Shown piece after piece: positions 52,840-62,859 of a DNA stretch of 64,000 nt. The notes under the pieces are model-generated. The model was not told the origin of the DNA, made no database searches, and saw nothing but the letters and a program-made list of their open reading frames with translations. Both the position numbers and the translations under genes were made by a program. Origin of the DNA: an uncultured Bacteroidales bacterium (GTDB lineage Bacteria > Bacteroidota > Bacteroidia > Bacteroidales > UBA932). The stretch is from NCBI GenBank assembly GCA_949286415.1, contig CASEBV010000007.1, positions 124,001 to 188,000 on the forward strand, in the 5' to 3' direction. Every line of letters starts with the position of its first letter. Position 1 is the first letter of the stretch.

Positions 52840-55175
52840 TGAAAAGTTTTCTGAGATTTCTGTGGAGGAACAGGCTGTACACGGCAATAGAAGTGCTGGG
52901 CATGGCTGTGGCGATGGCATTCGTGATATTCATCGCATCATTTGTCATCGGTGAACTGTCGTACGACAAAGAGCTTGAAGGCACAGAATACATCTATGCC
53001 GGTCATTCCGAGAGGCTTTTCATCGGAAGCGCGACAATAAAGGAACAGGTGGAGGGGAAATTTCCGGAAATCGAGTCCATCTGCAGGATGACAAGCACAA
53101 GCATTTTCGGAGGGCTTTCCTGCTATGCAAGGGTCGGGGACGAGGAGTTCAGGCAGAATGCGCTGATTGCGGACGGGAATTTCTTCGGGATGTTCACCTT
53201 CCCCCTTGTCTCAGGTACTCCGGAAAGTGCGCTTTCCGCCATGAACTCGGTAGCCGTGTCGGAAAGTTTTGCCCGGAAGTATTTCAAGGAGAAGGACCCG
53301 TGCGGACAGACTTTCCTGCTGATGCTCAACGGTAAGGAAGAGCCGGTGACAATAAATGCCGTCTACGGGGATTTCTGCAACACCATCTTCCCCGCCCAGG
53401 ACATTATTTACCGTTTTGACCTTTTTGAGAAAATGTATCCTGAAGGTACCGGCAACGGCAGCGGAATCGCAGTCAATTTCTATGAGGTGGCTCCCGGCAC
53501 TGACATCGCCTCCCTGGAAAGCAGGATAGAGGAAGTTGTCAAGGAAAATGACTATATCTATCTGTATGATGTGGTCCATGAGTACCGGCTATCTCCATTC
53601 AAGGACATCCATTTCGGGATATTAGACGAGTCCGCCCCCTTTGAAGGAGTGGTAAAGAAAGACTTCATAAGGCTCTTCATTGCCGCAGGCGTGCTGCTTC
53701 TGGTATTCGCCCTGCTCAACTACATTTCACTGACAGTGGCACAGACAGGATTCCGGGCCAAGGAAATGGCCACACGCAGGCTGCTCGGTTCGCAGAAAAG
53801 CGGAATAATCGCGAGATACCTTTATGAAGCCGCCATACTCACAGCCGCGGCATTTGCCCTTGCCCTGGTCTTTGCAGAACTTTTTACACCGGCCATGAGC
53901 AGGCTCATCGGCAAGGAAGTCATGCCGTTTTCTGGCATCGGGGCCGCAGAGATTGTCTTCTACATTCTGCTTGTGGCAGTGATGGCCCTGTGCTCAGGCG
54001 CAATACCTGCGGCAATAGTCTCGAAATACAAGCCGATAGATGTTGTCAAGGGAGCAACCGGCGGGACAGGAAAGATGACCCTCGGCCGGATATTCATCGT
54101 GGTCCAGAACAGCGTGGCTGTGGTGACGCTTTCCCTTGCTGCAGTGATGTTCCTGCAGATCAGACACATGGTCAGCAAGCCCATGGGCTATGACAAAGAC
54201 GGGATCATCTCTGTGGCCGGGGCCGGACAGGCTTCCGACTACCATTTGGATGAACTGCGCACTCTCGCCTGCGTGGAGAAGGCCGGATGGCTGCAGTTTG
54301 ACCCGATGGGAGCATCACATGTGGGAGTAAGTCTGAAAAGGAATGGAGAAGAACTGCATTTCGACATGTTTTACGGCACTCAGGAGGCATTTGAAGTCAT
54401 CGGGCTGAAAGTGCTCAGACAGAATGCCGAACCCGCAAGCCCGTCAATGTGGATGACGGAAAGCGCGATGCGTTCGCTCGGCCTTGACTATGACTGCACC
54501 GCCCTGGAACTTGACAACGGCATGATTCCGGTCTGCGGGATCATAGAGGATTTCACCAAAGGCACCGCAAGCAGCACCAACGAGTTTCTGCTGTGCTGCT
54601 GGATAATGGACATGGAATCGGAGAATGATTTCAGGGTGCTGCGCCAGCTTGCAGTAAAGGTCAACGGAGATGAAGACGAGGCCAGGAAGCAGATTCAGGA
54701 CTTCTATGCTTCGCACGGATTTTCCGAAGATGAAATCCATGTGCAGACCTATAATGAGATGAACAGGAACCTGTACCATACCGAAGACCAGAATCTGCGC
54801 CTCATAAGTGTCTTCACAGGGCTGATTCTCCTGCTGTCAGTGCTGGCGATGACAGCCATGAGCACATATTACACCCGCAGCCATGCAAGACAGACGGCCG
54901 TCAGGAAAGTGATGGGGTGCAGCCGTAGCAGAATCTTCGCCGGCATGGCCGGAGGCTTCCTGTCTGCGGTATGCATCGCAGCCGTCATAGGCATACCGTG
55001 CAGCTTCCTCATCGCCGGGAAATGGCTTGAAGGCTATCCGTACCGCATAGACAATTCTCTCTGGACATACATTGCCGCGACCCTTGTCCTCATGGCGGTT
55101 GCCGTCGCTGCCATAAGCTGGCAGACAGTCAGGCTGATGAATACGGACCCGGCGGAGGCCTTGAAAAACGAATAA
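52836..55175 (+). CDS. FtsX/MacB-type ABC permease 3
   Basis: 779 residues, intact. Same two-repeat layout: first span AIEVLGMAVAMAFVIFIASF, core, spans around RLFIAAGVLLLVFALLNYIS, second core, and final spans ending TDPAEALKNE. Coupling regions GFRAKEMATRRLLGSQKSGI and HARQTAVRKVMGCSRSRIF. ATG overlaps the stop of permease 2 (ATGA), so translation is coupled to the broken gene's downstream half. Last gene of the exporter operon. Confidence 0.88.
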   Translation: MMKSFLRFLWRNRLYTAIEVLGMAVAMAFVIFIASFVIGELSYDKELEGTEYIYAGHSERLFIGSATIKEQVEGKFPEIESICRMTSTSIFGGLSCYARVGDEEFRQNALIADGNFFGMFTFPLVSGTPESALSAMNSVAVSESFARKYFKEKDPCGQTFLLMLNGKEEPVTINAVYGDFCNTIFPAQDIIYRFDLFEKMYPEGTGNGSGIAVNFYEVAPGTDIASLESRIEEVVKENDYIYLYDVVHEYRLSPFKDIHFGILDESAPFEGVVKKDFIRLFIAAGVLLLVFALLNYISLTVAQTGFRAKEMATRRLLGSQKSGIIARYLYEAAILTAAAFALALVFAELFTPAMSRLIGKEVMPFSGIGAAEIVFYILLVAVMALCSGAIPAAIVSKYKPIDVVKGATGGTGKMTLGRIFIVVQNSVAVVTLSLAAVMFLQIRHMVSKPMGYDKDGIISVAGAGQASDYHLDELRTLACVEKAGWLQFDPMGASHVGVSLKRNGEELHFDMFYGTQEAFEVIGLKVLRQNAEPASPSMWMTESAMRSLGLDYDCTALELDNGMIPVCGIIEDFTKGTASSTNEFLLCCWIMDMESENDFRVLRQLAVKVNGDEDEARKQIQDFYASHGFSEDEIHVQTYNEMNRNLYHTEDQNLRLISVFTGLILLLSVLAMTAMSTYYTRSHARQTAVRKVMGCSRSRIFAGMAGGFLSAVCIAAVIGIPCSFLIAGKWLEGYPYRIDNSLWTYIAATLVLMAVAVAAISWQTVRLMNTDPAEALKNE

Positions 55176-55188
55176 AAGAAAATTTTCT

Positions 55189-55196
55189 TATCTTTG
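55189..55196 (+). promoter_or_regulatory. Promoter -7 box (TATCTTTG) for the HAD-GH2 pair
   Basis: TATCTTTG, full TAnnTTTG match, 22 bp before the HAD ATG. A 14-bp perfect palindrome AAGAAAATTTTCTT lies just upstream. The -33 element is not clear. Confidence 0.45.
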
Positions 55197-55218
55197 GAGA
55201 TTGTGAATCAGGACTGAA

Positions 55219-56058
55219 ATGAAAAAGACACCGATAGTAGCCCTCATCTATGACTTTGACGGGACACTTTCTCCAGGCAACATGCAGGAGTTCGGATTTA
55301 TCCAGGCCATCGGGAAAAGCCCGGCGGAATTCTGGGAAATGAGCGACGAGATTGCCATCGGGCAGGACGCGAGCAACATTCTCAGCTATATGAAGCTGAT
55401 GTTCGACGAGGCCAGGAAAGCAGGCATAAGCCTCCAGAGGGAGAAATTCAGGAGCTTCGGCAAGAGCATCGAACTCTTTGAAGGAGTCAGGGAATGGTTC
55501 GGGCTCATCAACGGATACGGCCGCCGGCACGGAGTCATCATCGAGCACTACATCAATTCTTCCGGTCTTGCAGAAATGATCGAGGGCTCCCCCATCGCAG
55601 ACGAGTTCAAGAGGATATTCGCGTGTTCATTTCTCTACGATGAGGACGGGAATGCGGTATGGCCCGGTGTTGCCGTCGACTATACGGCCAAGACCCAGTT
55701 CATTTTCAAAATCAACAAGGGCATCCTCAGCATCAGGGACAACAAGCTGGTCAATGAAAGCCAGCTTGAGGAAAACAAGAGGATACCTTTCCCCCACATG
55801 ATCTATTTCGGTGACGGAGAGACAGATGTCCCGTGCATGAAGATTGTCAAGATGTTCGGGGGACATTCCATCGCCGTGTACAATCCCCTGACCCCGGGCA
55901 AGCACGAGACCGCCAAGAAACTGCTGAAACAGAAGCGGGTGAACTTCATCACTCCCGCCTGCTACACCAAGGACAGCAGAACATACAAGGTCGTCTGCTC
56001 CATCATCGACAAGATAAAGGCAGACCACGAACTCCTGAGACTCTCCAATTTCAAATAA
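55219..56058 (+). CDS. HAD-superfamily phosphatase
   Basis: 279 residues. IYDFDGTLSPGNMQEF gives the nucleophile Asp12 and acid/base Asp14 (DxDGT); motif III/IV is MIYFGDGETDVPCMKIVK. The cap region is inserted after motif I as in phosphoserine-phosphatase-like members. Substrate unknown. The GH2 gene starts 18 bp downstream, so both are probably on one transcript. Confidence 0.88.
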   Translation: MKKTPIVALIYDFDGTLSPGNMQEFGFIQAIGKSPAEFWEMSDEIAIGQDASNILSYMKLMFDEARKAGISLQREKFRSFGKSIELFEGVREWFGLINGYGRRHGVIIEHYINSSGLAEMIEGSPIADEFKRIFACSFLYDEDGNAVWPGVAVDYTAKTQFIFKINKGILSIRDNKLVNESQLEENKRIPFPHMIYFGDGETDVPCMKIVKMFGGHSIAVYNPLTPGKHETAKKLLKQKRVNFITPACYTKDSRTYKVVCSIIDKIKADHELLRLSNFK

Positions 56059-56076
56059 TAAATAAAACCACAATTG

Positions 56077-58590
56077 ATGAAACACATCTATCTATTCCTT
56101 TCCCTGCTGACGGCAGGACTGGCATCAGGGATGATGCCTTGCGGGACTGCGGCACAGACCAGAACCGAAACCCTGCTGGAAAAAGGATGGAAATTCACGA
56201 GGGAAGATGCCCCGGAATTCTCCGCATGTGCCTATGACGATGCCCTGTGGCAGGATGTGACTGTCCCGCACGACTGGGCCATCTACGGACCTTTCAGCGT
56301 CCATAACGACAAGCAGCATACTGCGATTCTCCAGGACGGGCAGACCGACCCGATGGAGCACGCCGGCCGCACGGGAGGACTCCCGTTCACCGGAGCCGGA
56401 TGGTACAGGACATACTTTGATGTACCGGAGATGGACGGAGGCCTCAGATGCACCCTCCTTTTCGACGGGGCGATGAGCCATGCCAGGGTATATGTCAACG
56501 GGAAAGAAGCCTGCTTCTGGCCATACGGCTACAATTCATTCCATTTTGACGCGACCCCTTATGTGAAGCCCGGGAAAAACACCCTGGCCGTCAGACTGGA
56601 GAACGAGACAGAGAGTTCAAGGTGGTATCCGGGCGCCGGACTGTACAGGAATGTACACCTCATATTCACCCGGGACGCACATGTGCCTGTCTGGGGGACC
56701 CAGGTGATTACCGAGGAAATCGGGGAAAACTTCGCCAAGGTGTCACAGAGGACCGCACTTGAAGTCCCTGAAGGCAAGTCATTCGGAGACTACAGGATAG
56801 TGACTGAAATAAAAGACATGGAAGGCAGGACTGTGGCCGAGTCTTCCTGCAGCGGGACAGAATTCGACGGAGGAGTATTCAGACAGCATTTCACGGTGTC
56901 CGACCCGAATCTGTGGACCCCCGAGACTCCTTATCTGTATACATCCGTGTCCAGAATCTATGAAGGAGAGACCCTTAAAGACGAATATTCAACTGTCTTC
57001 GGAGTACGAACTGCGGAGATAATCCACGGCAAGGGCTTCTTCCTCAACGGGGAGAAGGTAATCTTCCGCGGAGTCTGCAACCACCATGACCTCGGTCCTT
57101 TGGGAGGCATCGCCAACGAAGCCGGCATCAGAAGACAGATACGCATCCTCAAGGACATGGGATGCAACGCCATAAGGACATCCCACAATATGCCGGCTCC
57201 GGAACTGGTAAAAGCATGCGATGAAATGGGAATGATGCTCATGGCCGAATCTTTCGACGAATGGGCTACGGCAAAAGTCCAGAACGGATACCACAAGGTG
57301 TTCGACGAATGGGTGGAAAAAGACCTTGTCAACCTCCTGCGCCATTTCCGCAACAACCCGAGCATAGTCATGTGGTGCATCGGCAATGAGGTGCCTGACC
57401 AGTGGAACGGGGACAGCGGCCCCAAGCTCTCGCTGATGCTCCAGGACATCTGCCACAGGGAAGACCCGACCAGGCCTGTCACACAGGGCATGGATGCACC
57501 GGATGCCGTGGTAAACAACAACATGGCCGCCGTGATGGATGTCCCGGGATTCAACTACAGGCCGCACAAATATCAGGAGAACTATGCCAAGCTGCCCCAG
57601 AGAATAATTCTCGGCAGCGAGACAGCCTCCACCTTGAGCGCAAGGGGCATCTACAAGTTCCCTGTCGTACGCCGCTCCATGTACAAATATCCGGACCACA
57701 TGGCATCTTCATACGATGTCGAGCACTGCGGCTGGTCCAATCTTCCTGAAGACGACTTCATCCAGCATGACGACCTTCCGTACTGCATAGGGGAATTCGT
57801 CTGGACCGGCTTCGACTACCTCGGGGAACCGACCCCGTATTATTCGGACTGGCCGAGCCACTCGTCCCTCTTCGGCATCATCGACCTTGCAGGCATTCCA
57901 AAGGACAGGTACTGGCTCTACAGAAGCCACTGGAACAAGGATGCCGAGACCCTGCATATCCTTCCGCACTGGAACTGGGAAGGGCGCGAAGGAGAAGTGA
58001 CCCCGATTTTTGTCTACACCAGCTACCCTTCAGCCGAAGTATTCATAAACGGCAAGAGCCAGGGCATCCGCACCAAGGACACCACCGTGACCGTGTTCAA
58101 CAGCGCGGATTCAGTCTCAATGGCCAATCTCAAGAGGCAGACCCGCTACCGCCTGATGTGGATGGAGACGGTCTATGAGCCGGGGACAGTGCGCGTAGTC
58201 GCCTATGACAAGGACGGCAATCCTGCGGCAGAGAAAGAAATCCACACTGCCGGCAAGCCATACAGAATCGAGCTCGAGGCTGACAGGAATGTCATCAGGG
58301 CAGACGGCAAGGACCTCTCGTTCGTCACTGTCCGCGTGACTGACAAGGACGGCAACCTCTGCCCTCTTGCCGACAACGAAATCAGCTTCAAGGTCAAGGG
58401 CAAAGGCTGGTACAGGGCAGGGGCCAACGGCAACCCGACCTCTCTTGAACCGTTCCAGAAGCCTCAGATGAAGGTATTCTCCGGAATGATGACAGCCATC
58501 GTGTCCTCGACTGAAGAGCCCGGCGAAATCATACTTGAAGCGACTTCCCGCGGGCTGAAGAAGGCGACAGTAAGGATTGTCAGCGAGTAG
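56077..58590 (+). CDS. Glycoside hydrolase family 2 enzyme (beta-galactosidase-like), secreted
   Basis: 837 residues from ATG 56077-56079. Signal peptide (ends near CGTAAQ), then sugar-binding domain (PHDWAIYGPF, GAGWYRTYFDVPE), Ig-like domain, TIM barrel and two C-terminal domains. Acid/base Glu438 (MWCIGNEVPDQW) and nucleophile Glu515 (ILGSETAST). RGVCNHHDLGPLGGI and RTSHNMPAPELV are GH2 signatures. Likely releases beta-galactose or a related sugar in the periplasm. No SusC/SusD pair is near, so it is an orphan from polysaccharide loci. 3' end overlaps the convergent PHP gene by 11 bp. Confidence 0.92.
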   Translation: MKHIYLFLSLLTAGLASGMMPCGTAAQTRTETLLEKGWKFTREDAPEFSACAYDDALWQDVTVPHDWAIYGPFSVHNDKQHTAILQDGQTDPMEHAGRTGGLPFTGAGWYRTYFDVPEMDGGLRCTLLFDGAMSHARVYVNGKEACFWPYGYNSFHFDATPYVKPGKNTLAVRLENETESSRWYPGAGLYRNVHLIFTRDAHVPVWGTQVITEEIGENFAKVSQRTALEVPEGKSFGDYRIVTEIKDMEGRTVAESSCSGTEFDGGVFRQHFTVSDPNLWTPETPYLYTSVSRIYEGETLKDEYSTVFGVRTAEIIHGKGFFLNGEKVIFRGVCNHHDLGPLGGIANEAGIRRQIRILKDMGCNAIRTSHNMPAPELVKACDEMGMMLMAESFDEWATAKVQNGYHKVFDEWVEKDLVNLLRHFRNNPSIVMWCIGNEVPDQWNGDSGPKLSLMLQDICHREDPTRPVTQGMDAPDAVVNNNMAAVMDVPGFNYRPHKYQENYAKLPQRIILGSETASTLSARGIYKFPVVRRSMYKYPDHMASSYDVEHCGWSNLPEDDFIQHDDLPYCIGEFVWTGFDYLGEPTPYYSDWPSHSSLFGIIDLAGIPKDRYWLYRSHWNKDAETLHILPHWNWEGREGEVTPIFVYTSYPSAEVFINGKSQGIRTKDTTVTVFNSADSVSMANLKRQTRYRLMWMETVYEPGTVRVVAYDKDGNPAAEKEIHTAGKPYRIELEADRNVIRADGKDLSFVTVRVTDKDGNLCPLADNEISFKVKGKGWYRAGANGNPTSLEPFQKPQMKVFSGMMTAIVSSTEEPGEIILEATSRGLKKATVRIVSE

Positions 58591-59353
58591 AATTGAACAG
58601 TGCTGTGGTGCCGAGCATGATGCGTTCGAGCTCCGCAGCATGTTTCTTCTTGAATCTCAGGCTCCGCAGCATATCAATCTGGGCAAGGGAATGAAGGTCT
58701 GTACCGACATACGAGTACAGGCCTTTTTCCAATATGGCCTCGGCCTTGACGAGGGCGCCCTTGCCGTAGTATCCGCCGAGGGAAAGCAGGTTCAGCTGGA
58801 GCTCGCAGCCCTTGTCAATGAGATTTCGGATTCTTTTCAAATCGGACGGATAGAAGATATAGCGCTCGGGGTGTGCCAGCACGGGATGAAAGTCCATGCA
58901 CACCAACTTGAAAATGGCCTCGTCTATGTTGGCGGACTCGTAGGCATATGACATTTCTATCAGGATATGCCTTCCCGGCAACAGCAGCATCGGCGCAGAG
59001 AAAGTGTCCTCAAATCCTTCGTAGACCATGTGCTCTCCGGCTATCTTGAAATCAATCAGCCCGGAAGCATCCTGCAGCCCCGGCTCCTCTTCCCTGAAGC
59101 GGGCAGTGATGAAATCATGATTATTCTCCGGATACAGTTCCGGATAGATGTGCGGAGTGAGAATCATGTTGCGGACACCGACGGATGCAAGCAGCGCGAC
59201 TGCCTTGCGGGAATGTTCTGATGTCCGGAAGCCGTCATCAACTCCCGGAAGCACATGAGAATGCATGTCTGTCTCAAAAGGAAGGTCGCAAAGAGACGGT
59301 CCCTTTGAGAACAATGAATGCCAAAAACCTCCTGTAGACTTGTTGTCCGCCAT
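58580..59353 (-). CDS. CpsB/YwqE-type tyrosine-protein phosphatase (PHP domain)
   Basis: 257 residues. Metal-binding PHP motifs: DMHSHVLPGVDDG, ILTPHIYPELYPEN, MSYAYESANI and VLAHPERYIFYPSD, ending SYVGTDLHSLAQ. Family members dephosphorylate capsule/exopolysaccharide tyrosine kinases. No kinase or export genes are adjacent. Last gene of the aguA-aguB-purT run (44 bp after purT). Confidence 0.9.
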   Translation of the reverse strand: MADNKSTGGFWHSLFSKGPSLCDLPFETDMHSHVLPGVDDGFRTSEHSRKAVALLASVGVRNMILTPHIYPELYPENNHDFITARFREEEPGLQDASGLIDFKIAGEHMVYEGFEDTFSAPMLLLPGRHILIEMSYAYESANIDEAIFKLVCMDFHPVLAHPERYIFYPSDLKRIRNLIDKGCELQLNLLSLGGYYGKGALVKAEAILEKGLYSYVGTDLHSLAQIDMLRSLRFKKKHAAELERIMLGTTALFNSTR

Positions 59354-59397
59354 AATGCTCTCTTTATGGCTCCTACGGCAGAAGGAGCCCGGTCATG

Positions 59398-60582
59398 TCA
59401 ATATACCTTCACCGAGAGTTTTGCATACGCACGCCCGACTTTGGCGAGGGCCTCCTCGACAGAGTCTGCGGTCGCAAGCAGGACTCCGAGACGGCGATGC
59501 CCGGCAATTTCCGGCTTGCCGAATATCCTCATCTGCACTCCCGGCTCTTCAAGCACCTTCTCGAGGTTCTGGAATTCGTATTCCCTGGTGTTGCCCTCGA
59601 CAACAACGGCTTTTGATGCGGAAGGACCGAAGAATCTGACTTCCGGCACAGGGAGACCGAGGATTGCCCTTGCATGCAGGGCGAACTCGGACATGTCCTG
59701 GGAAATCATCGTCACCATCCCGGTATCATGAGGCCGCGGAGACACTTCGCTGAAAATCACCTCGTCGCCCTTGACAAAAAGCTCCACGCCGAAGATGCCG
59801 TATCCTCCGAGGGCCGCGGTTATTTCCCCTGCGATATGCTCGGCCTTGGCCAATGCCTCCGGGGACATTGCCTGCGGCTGCCACGACTCCCTGTAGTCGC
59901 CGTCCACCTGATGATGGCCTATCGGTTTGAGGAATGTAGTCCCGGCACAGTGGCGGACAGTCAGGAGAGTGATTTCATAGTCAAAGTCGACAAAGCCCTC
60001 TACTATCACTTTTCCGCTGCCTGCACGGCCTCCTTCCTGTGAGACATGCCATGCCCTGTCGACATCGGCCTCCGACCTGAGGGTGCTCTGTCCGTGGCCC
60101 GAGGAACTCATGACAGGCTTTACGACGCACGGAAAACCTATTTCTTCCACGGCTGCATCGAACTCTTCCCTTGTGGAAGCGAAGCGGTACCGTGAAGTAG
60201 GAAGTCCGAGAGTCTCTGCCGCAAGACGGCGGATTCCCTCCCTGTTCATCGTGATTCTTGCGGCCTTGGCCGTAGGGATGACATTGAAGCCTTCGCTCTC
60301 CAGCTCGACGAGCTTGTCGGTGGCAATCGCCTCTATCTCAGGTATAATATAGTCGGGCTTCTCCTCTTCTATGATTTCTTTCAGGGCAGCCCCGTCAAGC
60401 ATTGATATTACATGGTGAGAATGCGCCACATGCATTGCAGGAGCATTCTCATATTTGTCTACAGCCACCACCTGAACCCCAAAGCGCTGGAGTTCGATGG
60501 CCACTTCCTTTCCGAGCTCACCCGAGCCGCACAGCAGGGCCTTCTTGCCGTACTTAGTGAATGTTGTCCCTATTTTTGTCAT
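59398..60582 (-). CDS. purT: PurT, formate-dependent GAR transformylase
   Basis: ATP-grasp enzyme that makes FGAR from GAR, formate and ATP, bypassing 10-formyl-THF. 394 residues from ATG 60580-60582 ([26 protein letters not shown]). [30 protein letters not shown] and [18 protein letters not shown] are diagnostic. Upstream frame reaches only a TTG. It complements the purine cluster at the other end of the window yet sits inside a polyamine operon. Confidence 0.95.
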   Translation of the reverse strand: MTKIGTTFTKYGKKALLCGSGELGKEVAIELQRFGVQVVAVDKYENAPAMHVAHSHHVISMLDGAALKEIIEEEKPDYIIPEIEAIATDKLVELESEGFNVIPTAKAARITMNREGIRRLAAETLGLPTSRYRFASTREEFDAAVEEIGFPCVVKPVMSSSGHGQSTLRSEADVDRAWHVSQEGGRAGSGKVIVEGFVDFDYEITLLTVRHCAGTTFLKPIGHHQVDGDYRESWQPQAMSPEALAKAEHIAGEITAALGGYGIFGVELFVKGDEVIFSEVSPRPHDTGMVTMISQDMSEFALHARAILGLPVPEVRFFGPSASKAVVVEGNTREYEFQNLEKVLEEPGVQMRIFGKPEIAGHRRLGVLLATADSVEEALAKVGRAYAKLSVKVY

Positions 60583-60621
60583 GGTCCCTATTGGTTTAAT
60601 CGTCAATTTCCGCAATGTCTT

Positions 60622-61506
60622 TCAGCGCCCGAATCTCTTCAGAATATCCTCATAGGCATCAATCCTGCGGTCCCTGAAAAATGGCCAGCCTCTGCGCACA
60701 TACTCAGTCCTGTCCAGGTCTATGTCAACGACCTTCACTCCTTCTTCCTCTTTGCCGAACTGGGCGAGAATCTCGCCCTGAGGGCCAGTGGCGAACGAGT
60801 TGCCCCAGAAATCGAGTCCGACGGTATTTCCGGACGGGTCATCCTCGTGCCCCGTGCGGTTGACCGTGATGACAGGCAGTCCGTTGGCCACGGAATGGCC
60901 TCTCTGGACAAGCTTCCACGCATCGCACTGGACCTTCTGCTCCTCGGCAGGATCGGTACCGACGCCGCCTATGGCAGTAGGATAGATGAGAAGCTGTGCC
61001 CCGTTCAAGGCCATCAGTCTCGCCGCCTCAGGATACCACTGGTCCCAGCACACAAGGACTCCGAGAGTCCCGACGGAAGTCTCTATCGGCCTGAAGCCCA
61101 GGTCGCCCGGAGTGAAATAGAATTTCTCGTAATAGCACGGGTCGTCCGGAATGTGCATTTTGCGGTATTTGCCGGCAATCGTGCCGTCCTTTTCGATTAC
61201 GACAGCCGTATTGTGATAGATGCCGGCGGTACGGCGCTCAAAGAGAGAAAGCACGAGCACTATGCCGAGCTCTTTCGCCAATGCCCCGAATGTCTCTGTG
61301 GACGGTCCCGGTATCGGTTCCGCGAGATCACAGAGTGCCGCATTCTCAGTCTGGCAGAAATACACGGAATTGTGAAGTTCCTGCAGCACGACGAGCTGAG
61401 CGCCCTCCGATGCACACTTTCTGATATTGCCCTTGAGCTTTTCAATATTGGCAGCAATGTCTGTCCCGCATGACTGCTGCACCATTCCGACCTTAAGTAT
61501 ATTCAT
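60622..61506 (-). CDS. aguB: AguB, N-carbamoylputrescine amidase
   Basis: Nitrilase-superfamily enzyme giving putrescine, CO2 and ammonia. 294 residues. Catalytic triad Glu43 (VLQELHN), Lys116 (KYRKMHIPDDPCYYEK) and Cys153 (VLVCWDQWYPEAAR). DDPCYYEKFYFTPGD and the C-terminal RGWPFFRDRRID are typical of the plant/bacterial AguB clade. 85 bp after aguA, 39 bp before purT. Confidence 0.95.
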   Translation of the reverse strand: MNILKVGMVQQSCGTDIAANIEKLKGNIRKCASEGAQLVVLQELHNSVYFCQTENAALCDLAEPIPGPSTETFGALAKELGIVLVLSLFERRTAGIYHNTAVVIEKDGTIAGKYRKMHIPDDPCYYEKFYFTPGDLGFRPIETSVGTLGVLVCWDQWYPEAARLMALNGAQLLIYPTAIGGVGTDPAEEQKVQCDAWKLVQRGHSVANGLPVITVNRTGHEDDPSGNTVGLDFWGNSFATGPQGEILAQFGKEEEGVKVVDIDLDRTEYVRRGWPFFRDRRIDAYEDILKRFGR

Positions 61507-61591
61507 TTTCCGTTTCCTTGTTATTCAAGTTTATAATAATATTTTCGGCCGTTTCCCCGGCTTATGCCCGAGTCTTCCGGCAAAGTCTCTG

Positions 61592-62638
61592 TCAGTCAAG
61601 TCTGAGATACCCTTCCGGGAACTGCATTGTCACGCAATGCAGAGAGCCGTGGCCCGACAGAAGGGCGCGGCAGTCTATCACCCTGACCTCCATGTCCGGG
61701 AACACTTCCTGCAGCCTCTTCCGGGCCACTTCATCCTTTGGCGAAGCCGCGCCCGGGACAAGAACCCCTCCGTTGACTATTAGGAAATTGGCATATGAAG
61801 CAGGAAGCCTGTAGTCATCCAGCCAGAGCGGGTCGGGAAGCGGAAGCGGGACAAGCCTGTAAGGCTCCCCGTCGGCAGTCCTGAATGTCTCCAGCTGCTT
61901 CTCCATGGCGTCGAGCTCCGCGAAATTGTCATCGTCCGGGTCTTCGCACTTAGTATATGCTATCGTGTCCGGTGAGCAGAAACGGGCAAGGATATCCACA
62001 TGGCTGTCAGTATCGTCCCCGATGATTCCGCCGTGGTCCAGCCACAGTATGCGGGACAGGCCGAAAGCCCCCTCCAGTTCCTCCTCTATTTCTTCCCGGT
62101 CCAGATATTCGTTTCTGTTGACCGAGCACAGGCATGAAGATGTGGTGAGCATCGTGCCGCATCCGTCCGTATCGATGCTCCCGCCCTCAAGGACATAGGG
62201 GCGCATGTCCACACCCGAGACATCATCGTTGAATGCCCCCTGGCTGAATATTGTCCGGGTCAGCTGATTGTCAAGGTCAGAGGCGAATTTCAGTCCCCAC
62301 CCGTTGAACACAAAGTCATAGATATACTTTTCCCCGTTATCCCCATGTACGGAGATGCCGCCGTGGTCCCGCGCCCAGGTGTCATTGAGCGGAGCCTCAT
62401 AAAACAATATCCTGTCCGTGTCAAGCGACATTCCTGTCCTCGCGCAGACTTCAGCGATGTCCTTCTTCGCCTCATCGATGTCCCTTGCCACTATCATCAG
62501 CGGCTCAAAATCCAGTATGTTGCGGGCTATGTCGACATAACATTCAAGCACCCTGTCTATCTGATACCATTCGGTATCCCTGTGCGGCCATGTCAGCTGT
62601 ACTCCGCTCTGCCTTTCCCATTCTGCAGGAAGTCTCAT
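61592..62638 (-). CDS. aguA: AguA, agmatine deiminase
   Basis: Porphyromonas-type peptidylarginine-deiminase family enzyme converting agmatine to N-carbamoylputrescine and ammonia. 348 residues. WPHRDTEWYQ, NDTWARDHGGISV, LEGGSIDTDGCGTML, LDHGGIIGDDTDSHVD and the nucleophile Cys335 in GHGSLHCVTMQFPEG. With AguB downstream it completes agmatine to putrescine; the arginine decarboxylase is not in the window. Follows a leader with a hairpin (62660-62687). Confidence 0.95.
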   Translation of the reverse strand: MRLPAEWERQSGVQLTWPHRDTEWYQIDRVLECYVDIARNILDFEPLMIVARDIDEAKKDIAEVCARTGMSLDTDRILFYEAPLNDTWARDHGGISVHGDNGEKYIYDFVFNGWGLKFASDLDNQLTRTIFSQGAFNDDVSGVDMRPYVLEGGSIDTDGCGTMLTTSSCLCSVNRNEYLDREEIEEELEGAFGLSRILWLDHGGIIGDDTDSHVDILARFCSPDTIAYTKCEDPDDDNFAELDAMEKQLETFRTADGEPYRLVPLPLPDPLWLDDYRLPASYANFLIVNGGVLVPGAASPKDEVARKRLQEVFPDMEVRVIDCRALLSGHGSLHCVTMQFPEGYLRLD

Positions 62639-62659
62639 CTCTACAAATTTTTATAAAAC

Positions 62660-62687
62660 GAGGCCAACCTGTTGCGGTCAGCCCCTC
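62660..62687 (-). other. Leader hairpin upstream of aguA
   Basis: On the minus strand GGGGCTGACC pairs with GGTTGGCCTC (about ten pairs, three G-U) around a six-base loop GCAACA, followed by GTTTTAT. It lies between the -7 box and the aguA ATG, so it resembles an attenuator; it could equally end read-through from the WYL gene. Confidence 0.5.
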
Positions 62688-62738
62688 CCGAAAAGTTTTA
62701 CGGCCAAAATCATAGTTAAGCATTGCGCGGCCGCAGTG

Positions 62739-62746
62739 CAAATATA
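62739..62746 (-). promoter_or_regulatory. Promoter -7 box (TATATTTG) for the agu-purT operon
   Basis: Minus-strand TATATTTG, full TAnnTTTG match, about 100 bp before aguA. A TTTG lies upstream with only a 14-bp gap, shorter than usual. The 221 bp between aguA and the WYL gene hold no other gene. Confidence 0.5.
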
Positions 62747-62859
62747 TGTACTTTTGACACCAAAATGAAATTTTATTCCTTAAAAAAGTAGAGTTTGCGC
62801 AGGAACGGACTATTGTCAATGTGCAGGAGGAATTTTTACACTCTTGTCTGAATGATGCT

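Noticed and set aside
55219-58590. HAD-GH2 pair as a polysaccharide utilisation locus
   Set aside because: No SusC/SusD, sigma/anti-sigma or hybrid two-component regulator is present.
60412-61473. 353-codon plus-strand open frame
   Set aside because: Antisense to purT and aguB, both with complete catalytic motifs.
62749-62756. Plus-strand TACTTTTG box
   Set aside because: Matches the -7 pattern but no plus-strand gene follows; probably chance in an A/T-rich promoter facing the other way.
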